This document shows, piece after piece, positions 1 through 8,730 of a DNA stretch of 64,000 nt. Within the stretch, counting starts at the first letter, position 1, and every line of letters starts with the position of its first letter. The stretch comes from Cochlodiniinecator piscidefendens. Lineage in GTDB: Bacteria; Pseudomonadota; Alphaproteobacteria; Rhodobacterales; Rhodobacteraceae. The notes under the pieces are model-generated. The model worked only from the letters and a program-made list of their open reading frames with translations, ran no database searches and was not told the DNA's origin. Location of the stretch: assembly GCF_011326755.1 (NCBI RefSeq), contig NZ_JAAOIE010000004.1, positions 248,001 to 312,000 on the forward strand, written 5' to 3'. The position numbers and the translations under genes are program-made.

Positions 1-790
1 TTGTTAATCCCGATAGCGCTCCCGAAGTTAAAGTCATGTCTGGTGTAATGACGGCTGTGCTGGAAAACTCAAATTGTGCTGCTTTACTATCTAGCAACAT
101 CATTCCGCCTGTTGAAATGAGTTCAACCCGACCATTTTCACGAGCGATTTGTTTAACGGGCACAATTTCGGAAACCTGATCAATGAGGGACTGTCTCTGA
201 TCTAATAGGCTTGCGGTATCAAAACCCGAAGCATTGTTTTTAACAATCAGGGTGTTCAGGTCTTTAATTTGTGCCAACGAGGTGTTTAAGCTGTCCACCG
301 CAAACTCAATAGAGGCATCAGCACCTTGGCGTTGTTTTTGGATAGTGTCAGATACGGAATTTAATTTTGATGCGACTTGGGCTGCGGCCTGAACCACATT
401 GTCCAATCTGTGATCCGAATCTGGGCGGCTAGATGCTTCTATCAGTGTGGATTCAAAGTTGGCTAGGCTGTCGGCAAGTGCGCCTGTTTCACCTGGTACG
501 CCAATCGCAGCTTCCATTGTGGAATAAAAGGAAGAGACCTGATTGATATAAGCAAGCTGGCCATCGGCGGCCCTTCGGTCGGTAATGACACCCAAATCCA
601 CAATACGATTTACACCAGAGGCTTGTACGCCTGCGCCGTTGCCTCCCAATACCACAGAATTTACATCGAGTTCCCGTCGGGCGTAGCCCGGAGTCAATGC
701 GTTTGCGATATTGGATGATGCGATTTCCGCACGGCGTGTCGTGACGGATAGCCCAGACAGCGCATTGCTAAAAGCGGATGCCATACTCAT
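1..790 (-). CDS. flgK: flagellar hook-associated protein 1 FlgK (3' end cut by window edge)
   Basis: FlgK forms the junction between the flagellar hook and the filament. The reading frame starts at ATG 790 and stays open to the window edge, giving 263 codons of the amino-terminal part; the carboxy-terminal end is missing. The start reads MSMASAFSNALSGL and is followed by the rod/hook family signature with SSNIANALTPGYARRE, in which the ANxxTxGYxR motif is typical of axial flagellar proteins. A second ATG at 784 is possible. It lies 32 bases downstream of flgE on the same strand and is probably co-transcribed with it. FlgL or another axial protein could share the amino-terminal motif, but the position after flgE and the opening sequence favour FlgK. 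Confidence 0.88.
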   Translation of the reverse strand, partial: MSMASAFSNALSGLSVTTRRAEIASSNIANALTPGYARRELDVNSVVLGGNGAGVQASGVNRIVDLGVITDRRAADGQLAYINQVSSFYSTMEAAIGVPGETGALADSLANFESTLIEASSRPDSDHRLDNVVQAAAQVASKLNSVSDTIQKQRQGADASIEFAVDSLNTSLAQIKDLNTLIVKNNASGFDTASLLDQRQSLIDQVSEIVPVKQIARENGRVELISTGGMMLLDSKAAQFEFSSTAVITPDMTLTSGALSGLT

Positions 791-822
791 GATTTATCCT
801 TTCGGTTTCACCCGATTGAAAA

Positions 823-2133
823 TTAACGCTTAATGTTCGTTGTCTCTTGCAACATCTCGTCTACGGTCTGGATAACCTTAGCATTTGACGAATAGGCGCG
901 TTGGGTTTGAATGAGAGCGGTTAATTCGCCTGCGACATCCGTGGTGGACCCTTCACGAGCGTACCCTGAAACCGCGCCGGTTGGACCATCCCCAGCATCC
1001 CACAGGAAGAAGGAACCGCTATCTTGAGACACCTGGAATGTCTGATTGTTCAAAGAAATTAATCCATTTGGGCTGGGAACATCGGCGAGAGGCACCTGAT
1101 AGAGAATTCGCGTGAAGCCTGTATCATAGGTCGCGGTGATCATGCCGCCATCGTTGATTTCAACGCCGGTGAGATTGCCAACAGGGGAGCCATCTTTGGT
1201 GATGGAGGTCGGGGCAAAGCTATCGGAAAGCTGCGTTAAACCTTTATTATCACCGAGACGCCCGATGGTTACATCCATTGAACCACCGCCAACGGTTAGT
1301 GCCAAAGAACCTGTCGCAGGATCATAGGCACCACCAGAAACCGTTGTGACTGAGGCCAGCGTACCGCCGTTGCCGCGTGTGTCGTCAAAGGTTAACGTGT
1401 ATTCACCGATTGTTGCGCCGCCCTGCGCAGAATCGCTGATCACCATAGTCCATTCGTTATCATTGCCTGACGCAGGTTGAGTTGGAGTGAACGTGATATC
1501 CATCGTTTCAGATGTGCCAAGGTTACCGAAGTATTCGACTGATAGAGGGAGTGTTTCACCATTCCCGTCAACAACTGCTTGGGTCGCAGGAAGGTTTACG
1601 CCAAGGCTCATTTGTGTTGTTGGATCGCCAGCAGATTGGTTAGCATTGATGCGGACAGGCTCCAGATCTGCGACAGTGTCGCGTGGATAAGTACTGATTG
1701 AGCCATCAGCTTCTGCCGGCCAGCCCATAAGCGCCAATCCAGAATCAGTAACGAGAAGTCCGTCTGAGTTGGTATGGAATGCGCCGGTTGTGGTCATCAG
1801 CAAGGGTTGATCGCCTGCTGCTGCTCCACCTAAACTAACGACAGGCGTTACCGGCAGGAACCCGCGCCCCGTAACCGCAATATCCATTGCGTTGCTTGTG
1901 GATACAAGAGCACCGCGTTGTTCAATAAGGCGGCTTGTGTTGGCTTTTACGCCACCAGCGGAATAAGTTCCCGACCCCGCACTTTTTGTAATTACGAATG
2001 ATTCAAAATCGGTAACGGCACGTTTGTAACCATAGGTGCCAGAATTTGCGATATTGTCTGAAATGGTTGCTAGCTTGGTTGCGTTGGCATTGAGGCCCGC
2101 CACACCAGCGTTAAGCGAAGAGGAAATTGTCAT
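823..2133 (-). CDS. flgE: flagellar hook protein FlgE
   Basis: FlgE is the structural subunit of the flagellar hook, the universal joint outside the outer membrane. The 436-residue protein begins MTISSSLNAGVAGLNANATK and has the axial signature DNIANSGTYGYKRA near residues 26-39. It ends with the conserved carboxy-terminal hook/rod helix containing LTALIQTQRAYSSNAKVIQT, which pairs with the amino-terminal helix in the assembled tube. The middle part is the variable surface domain, rich in Gly, Thr and Ser. It is the second gene of a minus-strand motB-flgE-flgK run. The 109-base gap to motB holds a TTAG-N7-TTAA element that may drive flgE and flgK separately from motB. Confidence 0.95.
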   Translation of the reverse strand: MTISSSLNAGVAGLNANATKLATISDNIANSGTYGYKRAVTDFESFVITKSAGSGTYSAGGVKANTSRLIEQRGALVSTSNAMDIAVTGRGFLPVTPVVSLGGAAAGDQPLLMTTTGAFHTNSDGLLVTDSGLALMGWPAEADGSISTYPRDTVADLEPVRINANQSAGDPTTQMSLGVNLPATQAVVDGNGETLPLSVEYFGNLGTSETMDITFTPTQPASGNDNEWTMVISDSAQGGATIGEYTLTFDDTRGNGGTLASVTTVSGGAYDPATGSLALTVGGGSMDVTIGRLGDNKGLTQLSDSFAPTSITKDGSPVGNLTGVEINDGGMITATYDTGFTRILYQVPLADVPSPNGLISLNNQTFQVSQDSGSFFLWDAGDGPTGAVSGYAREGSTTDVAGELTALIQTQRAYSSNAKVIQTVDEMLQETTNIKR

Positions 2134-2190
2134 TGTGCGCCTTTCTGCTGCATCAATCCTAGGATCAACAACAGGCTTAGCGGTCGCAGC

Positions 2191-2205
2191 TTAACATGCC
2201 CCTAA
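2191..2205 (-). promoter_or_regulatory. CtrA-like site (TTAG-N7-TTAA) upstream of flgE
   Basis: On the minus strand the bases read TTAG, seven bases, TTAA, about 60 bases before the flgE start and after the motB stop. The known CtrA consensus of alphaproteobacteria is TTAA-N7-TTAA. One half-site is perfect and the other has one change. It is one of three such elements in flagellar intergenic regions here. Binding is inferred. Confidence 0.4.
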
Positions 2206-2242
2206 TAGATAAAATGAGATCTATTTCCTCTTCGCGTAGGCG

Positions 2243-3076
2243 CTATTGGTCTGAACGTAACAAGATCACCTCGAGTCGATTGTTGCGAATGGATAACGGG
2301 TTCTGCGCTGCTGGTTTGCGATCGGCATACCCTGTAACACGTTGCATTCGCTCGCTTTCCATTCCACTCGTTACAAGCAGACGACGTGTTCGGTCTGCGC
2401 GATCCGACGATAAATTCCAGACTGGATTATCTTGAAGGACGATTGGTTGCGAACGTGTATGGCCTGCAATTGCAACTTCGTTGGTGACCAAATCGAATAC
2501 TTCGGCGATGATTCTTGTGACTTCAATCATGACATTTGTTGGTTCATTTGATCCGACATGGAACAAGGGTTCTCCGGGGAGGTCGAAGATTTCGACGATT
2601 AATCCCTCATCAGTTTGTCGAGTCATGATGTGGCGGAGCGCATTTTCCATAACATAGCTTTCGCCGCCGCTACCGTTTAGAACCTCCTCAACCATAGTGA
2701 TGGCCTCTTCTTCAGACATTCCATCGCCGTCTGCCCCACCTTCGGCGTCGGTACGATTCGAAGCCGTATCAGTCGGAACCGCAGTTCCAGTGCCGCTTTG
2801 CGGTAAGGTTTCTTCGACGAAAACACTATCACCACCCAAGGCCCCGTCACCACCGCCAGAAATACGACTGATTGGAATAGATGGACTGAAGTAATCAGCC
2901 AGACCTTGACGTTGTTGTTCTGTCGTCGCGTTTAATAGCCACATCAACATAAAGAATGCCATCATCGCTGTAACGAAATCTGCGTAGGCCACTTTCCAAG
3001 CGCCCCCGTGATGTCCGTCGCCACCAACGATCTTCTTCTTCTTTATGATGATTGGCGCGTTTGTTCCCGCAGCCAT
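2243..3076 (-). CDS. motB: flagellar motor stator protein MotB
   Basis: MotB is the peptidoglycan-anchored half of the proton-driven flagellar stator, working with MotA. From ATG 3076 the protein has 277 residues: a short basic cytoplasmic tail (KKKK), then one membrane helix with AYADFVTAMMAFF at residues 30-42, where Asp33 matches the proton-binding Asp of other MotB proteins. A low-complexity linker rich in Gly and Asp follows, then an OmpA-like peptidoglycan-binding domain with AIAGHTRSQ and NLSSDRADRTRRLL. The ATG is preceded by AGAGGTGG. A TTG at 3100 in frame would add eight residues, but it would swallow that ribosome site. No motA is adjacent in the window. Confidence 0.93.
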   Translation of the reverse strand: MAAGTNAPIIIKKKKIVGGDGHHGGAWKVAYADFVTAMMAFFMLMWLLNATTEQQRQGLADYFSPSIPISRISGGGDGALGGDSVFVEETLPQSGTGTAVPTDTASNRTDAEGGADGDGMSEEEAITMVEEVLNGSGGESYVMENALRHIMTRQTDEGLIVEIFDLPGEPLFHVGSNEPTNVMIEVTRIIAEVFDLVTNEVAIAGHTRSQPIVLQDNPVWNLSSDRADRTRRLLVTSGMESERMQRVTGYADRKPAAQNPLSIRNNRLEVILLRSDQ

Positions 3077-3239
3077 TTCACCACCTCTTATTTCACCCAA
3101 GTCCAGAACTAGCAGGAGAAAATAAACAGCGGTTTAACCTTTCAAATTGTTAGGAGTTTTAGCAGCAGGCAACCAACATGACGTTGAGGTTGTCTGTGTA
3201 ATGGCGAATCTCCGGTTGATTTGTATGGAATATCCTTTG

Positions 3240-3256
3240 TTGCAAATAATTCTCAA
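3240..3256 (+). promoter_or_regulatory. Fur/Mur-family operator candidate 1 upstream of sitA
   Basis: TTGCAAATAATTCTCAA is a 17-base imperfect palindrome with 6 of 8 pairs matching around a central A. It lies immediately upstream of the TTGACA box of the sitA promoter. Its TTGCAAAT half resembles the Mur-responsive sequences known in front of alphaproteobacterial manganese transport genes. Binding is inferred. Confidence 0.5.
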
Positions 3257-3261
3257 TAGCA

Positions 3262-3290
3262 TTGACAGTTGCGAATTACTCGCATATTCC
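3262..3290 (+). promoter_or_regulatory. putative sigma-70 promoter of sitABCD
   Basis: A perfect TTGACA at 3262-3267 is followed after 17 bases by TATTCC at 3285-3290, or after 15 bases by CATATT. It lies about 30 bases before the sitA start. The -10 assignment is uncertain, but the -35 box is clear. Confidence 0.45.
3270..3284 (+). promoter_or_regulatory. Fur/Mur-family operator candidate 2, inside the sitA promoter
   Basis: TGCGAATTACTCGCA is a 15-base palindrome with 6 of 7 pairs matching. It lies between the -35 and -10 boxes, where a bound repressor would block RNA polymerase. Its centre is 29 bases from the centre of candidate 1, close to three helical turns, so both sites face the same side of the DNA. 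Confidence 0.5.
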
Positions 3291-3319
3291 GGGCTCAACG
3301 AAGGCTCGAGGAGAATAAT

Positions 3320-4219
3320 ATGCGATTTCCCAATGTTATGGCTGCTGTTTTGATTGTTGGGGGCGCAGCAACGCAATCTCTGGCAGATGAACCATTTAGA
3401 GCAGTCACTACTTTTACAGTCATTGCTGACATGGCCCAAAACGTCGCCGGAGACGCTGCAGTGGTTCAGTCGATCACGCGCCCAGGCGCTGAGATCCACG
3501 GCTACCAACCAACCCCTCGTGACATTTTGCGTGCGCAGGATGCCGATCTGATTTTGTGGAACGGTCTGAACCTTGAACTTTGGTTCGAACAGTTTTTCTC
3601 AAACCTAAGTGATGTGCCAAGTGCAGTTCTGACCGATGGGATCACGCCTATGGGGATCACAGAGGGGGCTTACGATGGCAAACCTAATCCACATGCTTGG
3701 ATGGCGTTAGATACTGCCCTGATCTATGTAGATAATATTCGCGATGCTTTTGTTGAACATGATCCGGACAACGCAGAAGTTTATCGTGCGAATGCCGAGG
3801 AATACAAAGCAGAAATTACAGCGGCGATTGCTCCGTTGCGCGAAGCAATCCGTGAGATCCCCGCAGATGATCGTTGGTTGGTCAGCTGCGAAGGGGCCTT
3901 TAGTTATTTGGCCCGCGATTTTGGGATGCGTGAACTTTACCTGTGGCCGATCAATGCCGATCAAACTGGTACGCCGCAGCAAGTTCGTAAAGTTATTGAT
4001 GGTGTACGAGAAAACGATATTCCAGTTGTTTTTTGCGAAAGCACTGTAAACACTGATCCGGCTCGTCAAGTGGCGCGTGAAACAGGTGCGCAGTACGGCG
4101 GAGATCTCTATGTGGATTCACTATCGGCGGCAGATGGGCCGGTTCCAACGTATTTGGATCTTCTGCGTGTGACCTCTCAGACTGTTCTGGATGGTCTTAC
4201 TGCTGCGCAAGGGAATTAA
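3320..4219 (+). CDS. sitA: manganese/iron ABC transporter substrate-binding protein SitA
   Basis: This is the periplasmic metal-binding protein of a Mn2+/Fe2+ ABC importer (299 residues). A signal peptide spans about residues 1-22. The cluster A-I fold ligands are visible as His60 ([12 protein letters not shown]), His125 (NPHAW), Glu191 ([12 protein letters not shown]) and Asp266 (LYVDSLS). A Glu at the third position is typical of Mn/Fe-type proteins, whereas Zn-type ZnuA proteins have His, so SitA is preferred over ZnuA. The start at 3320 has GAGGAGAAT before it; an upstream in-frame ATG at 3269 lies inside the promoter. It leads a four-gene operon and has two Fur/Mur-like palindromes upstream. 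Confidence 0.92.
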   Translation: MRFPNVMAAVLIVGGAATQSLADEPFRAVTTFTVIADMAQNVAGDAAVVQSITRPGAEIHGYQPTPRDILRAQDADLILWNGLNLELWFEQFFSNLSDVPSAVLTDGITPMGITEGAYDGKPNPHAWMALDTALIYVDNIRDAFVEHDPDNAEVYRANAEEYKAEITAAIAPLREAIREIPADDRWLVSCEGAFSYLARDFGMRELYLWPINADQTGTPQQVRKVIDGVRENDIPVVFCESTVNTDPARQVARETGAQYGGDLYVDSLSAADGPVPTYLDLLRVTSQTVLDGLTAAQGN

Positions 4220-4220
4220 A

Positions 4221-5072
4221 ATGACTTCTGCACAGTTAGGTATTTCTGCCTCGGATGTAACCGTGACTTATCGCAATGGTCACACCGCACTAACCAACGC
4301 GAGTTTTGAAATCCCGACCGGAACAATTACAGCCTTGGTTGGGGTGAACGGCGCGGGAAAATCGACCCTATTCAAGGCGATTATGGGGTTTGTTCCCGCA
4401 GCCAAAGGTGAAATCCGTATTTTGGGAATGCCAGTCAAAGAGGCGCTTAAGAAAAATATCGTTGCCTATGTTCCTCAGGCTGAAGAGGTCGATTGGTCTT
4501 TTCCCGTACTGGTCGAAGACGTGGTCATGATGGGGCGGTATGGGCATATGAACTTTATGCGCACTCCGAGAGCAGAGGATAAATTGGCCGTTACAGATGC
4601 GTTGACACGCGTTGGCATGGTTGAATTTCGCCATCGGCAGATAGGGGAGTTGTCCGGCGGACAGCGTAAACGTGTGTTTCTCGCACGTGCTTTGGCGCAG
4701 GACGGCCAAGTCATATTGCTTGATGAACCTTTTACGGGCGTCGACGTTCAAACCGAGGATGCGATCATCGGATTGCTTCGAGATTTACGAAGCGAAGGTC
4801 GTGTTATGCTTGTCTCTACCCACAACCTGGGGTCTGTCCCTGAATTTTGTGATCGAACTGTTTTGGTCAAGGGAACTGTGCTTGGGTATGGCTTAACCGA
4901 AGATACCTTTACCCAGAAAAATCTCGAACAAGCTTTCGGTGGTGTATTGCGTCATTTTGTTTTGGGCGGAAAAGACCTGCATGACGATGATGATGCGCGC
5001 CAAGTCACCGTGATTACCGATGATGAAAGACCTTTTGTTGTCTATGATGAGAAGACAGAGAAGGGCAGCTAA
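4221..5072 (+). CDS. sitB: manganese/iron ABC transporter ATP-binding protein SitB
   Basis: SitB is the cytoplasmic ATPase that powers the Sit metal importer. The 283-residue protein has Walker [10 protein letters not shown] at residues 41-49, signature LSGGQ at 144-148, Walker B VILLDEP at 164-170 and the switch His201. A carboxy-terminal tail of about 40 residues contains a run of Asp residues that could bind metal; this is a guess from composition. ATG 4221 begins one base after the sitA stop and has GGGAATTAAA in front. The gene overlaps sitC by one base as TAATG, so translation is probably coupled. Confidence 0.93.
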   Translation: MTSAQLGISASDVTVTYRNGHTALTNASFEIPTGTITALVGVNGAGKSTLFKAIMGFVPAAKGEIRILGMPVKEALKKNIVAYVPQAEEVDWSFPVLVEDVVMMGRYGHMNFMRTPRAEDKLAVTDALTRVGMVEFRHRQIGELSGGQRKRVFLARALAQDGQVILLDEPFTGVDVQTEDAIIGLLRDLRSEGRVMLVSTHNLGSVPEFCDRTVLVKGTVLGYGLTEDTFTQKNLEQAFGGVLRHFVLGGKDLHDDDDARQVTVITDDERPFVVYDEKTEKGS

Positions 5073-5929
5073 TGGAAACCCTTCTTGAACCGTTTACGTA
5101 TGGCTACATGACCAACGCCATGTGGGTGAGTGCGCTTGTAGGTGGTGTGTGCGCGTTTTTGTCAGCTTATCTTATGCTCAAGGGCTGGTCGTTGATTGGG
5201 GATGCGCTGAGCCATTCGATCGTCCCGGGTGTTGCCGGAGCTTACATGCTTGGGCTTCCGTTTGCGCTGGGTGCTTTTGCCGCTGGTGGATTGGCTGCTG
5301 GTGCGATGTTGTTTCTCAATCAACGTTCCGGGTTGAAGGAAGACGCTATCATCGGTCTTATCTTTACCAGCTTTTTTGGCCTCGGGCTTTTCATGGTGTC
5401 GGTATCCCCGACCTCCGTGAATATTCAAACGATCACGCTTGGCAATATTCTTGCAATCACGCCTGAAGATACGCTGCAACTGGCGTTGATTGGTTTTGTG
5501 TCTTTGGGCGTGTTGCTGTTGAAGTGGAAAGATTTGATGGTGGTTTTCTTTGATGAAAGCCATGCTCGGTCAATCGGCCTGAACCCAGATCGGTTGAAGT
5601 TTATCTTTTTCGTTTTGTTATCGGCATCCTGCGTTGCCGCGTTGCAAACTGTGGGCGCATTTTTGGTTATTGCAATGGTGGTGACACCGGGTGCAACCGC
5701 ATATCTTCTGACCGATAGATTCCCTCGGTTGCTGATACTGAGTGTCGCTATAGGAGCCTCGACGAGCTTTGTTGGGGCGTACCTAAGTTATTTCCTAGAT
5801 GGGGCAACAGGCGGCGTTATTATTTGCCTGCAGACGTTGATTTTCCTTACAGCGTTTTTCTTGGCACCAAAGCACGGGTATTTGGCATCCCGACGTAAAG
5901 CGATCAAAGCGCTAGAGGTTTCAAAATGA
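5072..5929 (+). CDS. sitC: manganese/iron ABC transporter permease SitC
   Basis: This is an integral membrane permease of the ABC-3 family (285 residues) with about eight hydrophobic segments. The family landmarks are GWSLIGDALSHSIVPGVA near residues 39-56, where the conserved SHSIVPG loop contacts the metal path, and the later GAFLVIAMVVTPGATAYLL segment. It begins within the sitB stop codon and overlaps sitD by four bases. It is clearly paralogous to sitD; two different permease subunits are usual for the Sit system, whereas Znu systems usually have one. This supports the manganese/iron assignment. Confidence 0.92.
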   Translation: METLLEPFTYGYMTNAMWVSALVGGVCAFLSAYLMLKGWSLIGDALSHSIVPGVAGAYMLGLPFALGAFAAGGLAAGAMLFLNQRSGLKEDAIIGLIFTSFFGLGLFMVSVSPTSVNIQTITLGNILAITPEDTLQLALIGFVSLGVLLLKWKDLMVVFFDESHARSIGLNPDRLKFIFFVLLSASCVAALQTVGAFLVIAMVVTPGATAYLLTDRFPRLLILSVAIGASTSFVGAYLSYFLDGATGGVIICLQTLIFLTAFFLAPKHGYLASRRKAIKALEVSK

Positions 5930-6777
5930 TCGAAGAACTTTTGCTACCATTTCAGTTCAGCTTTCTGATCAACGCTTTTATTATTACGATGATTATTGCT
6001 GTCCCAACCTCTCTATTGTCCTGCTTTTTGGTTCTCAAAGGCTGGTCATTGATGGGTGACGCCGTTAGCCACGCTGTTCTGCCGGGTATTGTCCTTGCAT
6101 ATATTGCTGGTATTCCGCTGGTTATCGGGGCGTTTGCGGCGGGAATGACGTGCTCATTGTTAACCGGGTTTTTGAAAGAAAATAGCCGGGTTAAACAAGA
6201 CACAGTAATGGGCGTTGTGTTCTCTGGCATGTTTGGATTTGGTCTCGTGCTTTATACGAAAATTCAGTCGGATGTGCATTTAGACCATATTTTGTTTGGT
6301 AATATGCTGGGGGTGAATTGGAATGATATTTACCTCACTGCTGGCATCGGGATTTTGGTTACTGCTGCGATCGTGTTCAAGTGGAAAGACTTGCTACTGT
6401 TTTCATTTGATCCTGCGCAGGCCAAAGCATCTGGGCTGAATACGGGTCTGCTGCACTATGGCTTGCTGGCTGTTTTGTCTTTGACAATTGTTGCGACATT
6501 GAAAGCCGTGGGCATTATTCTAGCCATTGGCTTACTGATCGCGCCGGGAGCGATTGCATTTCTTGTGACAAAACGGTTTGAGCATATGATGATGATTTCA
6601 GTCGCAGTTACTGTTTTTTCGTCCTTTACCGGCATCTATCTCAGTGTATTTCTCGATAGCGCCCCTGCGCCGACGATTATATTGATCCTCACAGCCATCT
6701 TTGTAATTTGTTTTACGCGTTTGATCTGGCTGCGCCACAAAACAGAAACATCGGGCACGTCTTCTATTGGCGGGTAG
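5926..6777 (+). CDS. sitD: manganese/iron ABC transporter permease SitD
   Basis: This is the second permease of the Sit importer (283 residues, ABC-3 family), with GWSLMGDAVSHAVLPGI near residues 39-55 and GIILAIGLLIAPGAIAFLV further on. About eight membrane segments can be seen. The start ATG overlaps the sitC stop as ATGA. It closes the operon; no clear factor-independent terminator follows, only a 117-base gap to the next gene. Regulation is expected to follow the palindromes upstream of sitA. Confidence 0.92.
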   Translation: MIEELLLPFQFSFLINAFIITMIIAVPTSLLSCFLVLKGWSLMGDAVSHAVLPGIVLAYIAGIPLVIGAFAAGMTCSLLTGFLKENSRVKQDTVMGVVFSGMFGFGLVLYTKIQSDVHLDHILFGNMLGVNWNDIYLTAGIGILVTAAIVFKWKDLLLFSFDPAQAKASGLNTGLLHYGLLAVLSLTIVATLKAVGIILAIGLLIAPGAIAFLVTKRFEHMMMISVAVTVFSSFTGIYLSVFLDSAPAPTIILILTAIFVICFTRLIWLRHKTETSGTSSIGG

Positions 6778-6894
6778 CTGCTCTTTGTTCGGGCTAGTAT
6801 TTGACAAAGCTATAGTGAATGGTTTCTCTTAAGGGACAGACAGTTGCACATTGGAAGATGTGTGATATCCGTTCTTTGGAAAGAGAGCTTATTC

Positions 6895-8580
6895 ATGAAT
6901 AAAATCAATATTATGCCTGCAATGCGGGCCAGCATTGGTCTTGGAGCGTTGTTAACGGCTACATCGTTAAGCAGTGCAGCATTTGCACAAGACGTCGGAC
7001 TATGTGGTCAACCAAATGGATTGACCGAAGGTAATTTCACCATTTCGGGTTCAACAGCTGCCCCGATCGATACATTTGTAAACATCGCAAGAGGGGAGCC
7101 ACGGTATCTAGAGTTGATGCTGCAAAACCCAACGGGATTGACGCTTGAAACTAACAGTTTTGATGCCGATCCAGTTTTGATCTTGTTTGATAGCTCGGGC
7201 GCAGTTGTTCAAACCGACGATGACGGGACTGGTACGCTGAATTCGCGCCTCGGTGTTGACCTTCCTGCAGGGGCTTATTGTCTTCAGGTGCGTACGCTTA
7301 CGGATATTCCCGCGCCAACCGGTCCGTTGCCGTCAGGTTTTGATGCAACCATTCCTTTGCGTGTTACAACTGGGGTGACACCTCCGGTGACTTATCCTAC
7401 CGACGGTGGCCAGATTGCATCGGGTTCATGTGCTTCTAACCCAAATATGTTGGTCGCAATCGATCCGCTTTCTCTGGGCGGTGGTGTTCAGCAACTCTCA
7501 GGGCAATTGATGGGAGGCGGTAGCGCGAGCGTCGGCTTTACATTGTCTGAGCCTATGGGCGTTGCGCTCGGTGTGCGCAGCGATACATTCGACACAATCA
7601 TTTCGCTCGAAGACGTAGCAGGTGTTCCGTATGGAACCGATGATGACGGTGGCGATGGCGTAAACAGCCTATTGGGTCTAGAGCAAGCACTTCAGCCTGG
7701 TGATTACTGTTTGACCGTAAACAGCTATGACGGTGCCTCAGGTGGTCCATTCGACGTGACACTTCAGGAATGGTCTCCGCAAGTCGTGGCACAGCAAACG
7801 GGTGGCTTTGCTCCGTTCAACGTATGCCAAGACCCTGCTACTACCGTTGCGCTTGGTGATGGGCTTGCCAGTGGTTTCGCGCCTCTGTCTGCAGGGCAAG
7901 CTTTGACAGGTACATATTCACACTTTAGCTTTTCCACATCGCAAGAGATGGAACTGCGATTGAGTGCATCCAGCAATAACTTTGATACGGTTCTTGGATT
8001 GTACTCAATGGATGGAACCGAAATCGCCAGAAATGATGATGCCGAAGGCCAAGGTACAAACAGCCGGCTGCAAACAGGTGGCGTAGTGCCGGCTGGGCAG
8101 TATTGCGCTGTTGTTGGCTCCTTCTCAGGCAGCGGCGGTGGATTATTTGATCTTTCGGTTCTAGAGCTGACAGAAGAGGCCCTTCTTGCCGAGGCGTATA
8201 ACCGCGGTGAATTGTTGCCGTCGGTTTCTAGTGGTGTTGAGATGAACGACCTTGGCCTGCTTGAGCGGAGCTTGCGTAGCGAAACCGTCGCAGGCAGTGG
8301 GGCTGAATGGTTCTTGTTCGAAGTCGACGAGGAAAGCCTTGTTGTCATGGATACAACATCCGTTGGCGGTGTTGAACGGATCGCATTGTTCGACTTTGAA
8401 GGCAGTGGTCAGATGGTTGCCGAAGGTTGGCCAGATGTTAACGGCAGCCGGACTCGTTTGGTTGAACGTGTGGGTTCAGGTATTTACGCAGTCGCGGTTG
8501 TGCGTAGTGCTTATACCGAAGGTCGTGAAGCGATGCAGATGTCATTGCAACGCTATGTTCGCCCTCCTCGCCGTCAATAA
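6895..8580 (+). CDS. secreted protein with three PPC-like repeat modules
   Basis: The 561-residue protein has a signal peptide (about 31 residues, ending in SSAAFAQD) and is expected to be exported. At least three copies of a beta-sandwich-like module can be seen, each with a pattern D-x-x-L-x-L, a small Asp-rich turn, N-S-R/L and a G-x-Y-C strand: DADPVLILFD with TDDDGTGTLNSRL and GAYCLQV, DTIISLEDV with TDDDGGDGVNS and GDYCLTV, and DTVLGLYSMDG with NDDAEGQGTNSRL and GQYCAVVGSF. This resembles the bacterial pre-peptidase C-terminal (PPC) domain, but no peptidase domain is attached. The acidic turns may bind Ca2+ (inference). ATG 6895 has GGAAAGAGAG in front; an in-frame ATG at 6844 lacks one. 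A strong terminator follows directly. Confidence 0.7.
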   Translation: MNKINIMPAMRASIGLGALLTATSLSSAAFAQDVGLCGQPNGLTEGNFTISGSTAAPIDTFVNIARGEPRYLELMLQNPTGLTLETNSFDADPVLILFDSSGAVVQTDDDGTGTLNSRLGVDLPAGAYCLQVRTLTDIPAPTGPLPSGFDATIPLRVTTGVTPPVTYPTDGGQIASGSCASNPNMLVAIDPLSLGGGVQQLSGQLMGGGSASVGFTLSEPMGVALGVRSDTFDTIISLEDVAGVPYGTDDDGGDGVNSLLGLEQALQPGDYCLTVNSYDGASGGPFDVTLQEWSPQVVAQQTGGFAPFNVCQDPATTVALGDGLASGFAPLSAGQALTGTYSHFSFSTSQEMELRLSASSNNFDTVLGLYSMDGTEIARNDDAEGQGTNSRLQTGGVVPAGQYCAVVGSFSGSGGGLFDLSVLELTEEALLAEAYNRGELLPSVSSGVEMNDLGLLERSLRSETVAGSGAEWFLFEVDEESLVVMDTTSVGGVERIALFDFEGSGQMVAEGWPDVNGSRTRLVERVGSGIYAVAVVRSAYTEGREAMQMSLQRYVRPPRRQ

Positions 8581-8591
8581 CTTGCCCAAAA

Positions 8592-8620
8592 AAAACGGCC
8601 GCGAATTTCGCGGCCGTTTT
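8592..8620. terminator. bidirectional rho-independent terminator
   Basis: AAAACGGCCGCGA, loop ATT, TCGCGGCCGTTTT: a 13-base perfect stem with A-run and T-run flanks. It starts 12 bases after the stop of the repeat protein and would stop transcription on either strand. Confidence 0.9.
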
Positions 8621-8730
8621 CAATTTATATTCATTTTCTGAATTAGACGCGGCGTTTTTGATATCGGGCGAATTGAAACCACCTATAACGAAGGAAATTT
8701 TGGCAATTTCTTGTCTTTTTGGATGATCTA

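Larger units (their letters stand above)
3077..3319 (+). other. divergent intergenic region motB / sitA
   Basis: This 243-base gap holds no convincing gene. Its left part is the motB leader. Its right part carries the sitA promoter and two palindromes described separately. Open frames here on either strand lack ribosome sites and family features. Confidence 0.6.
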
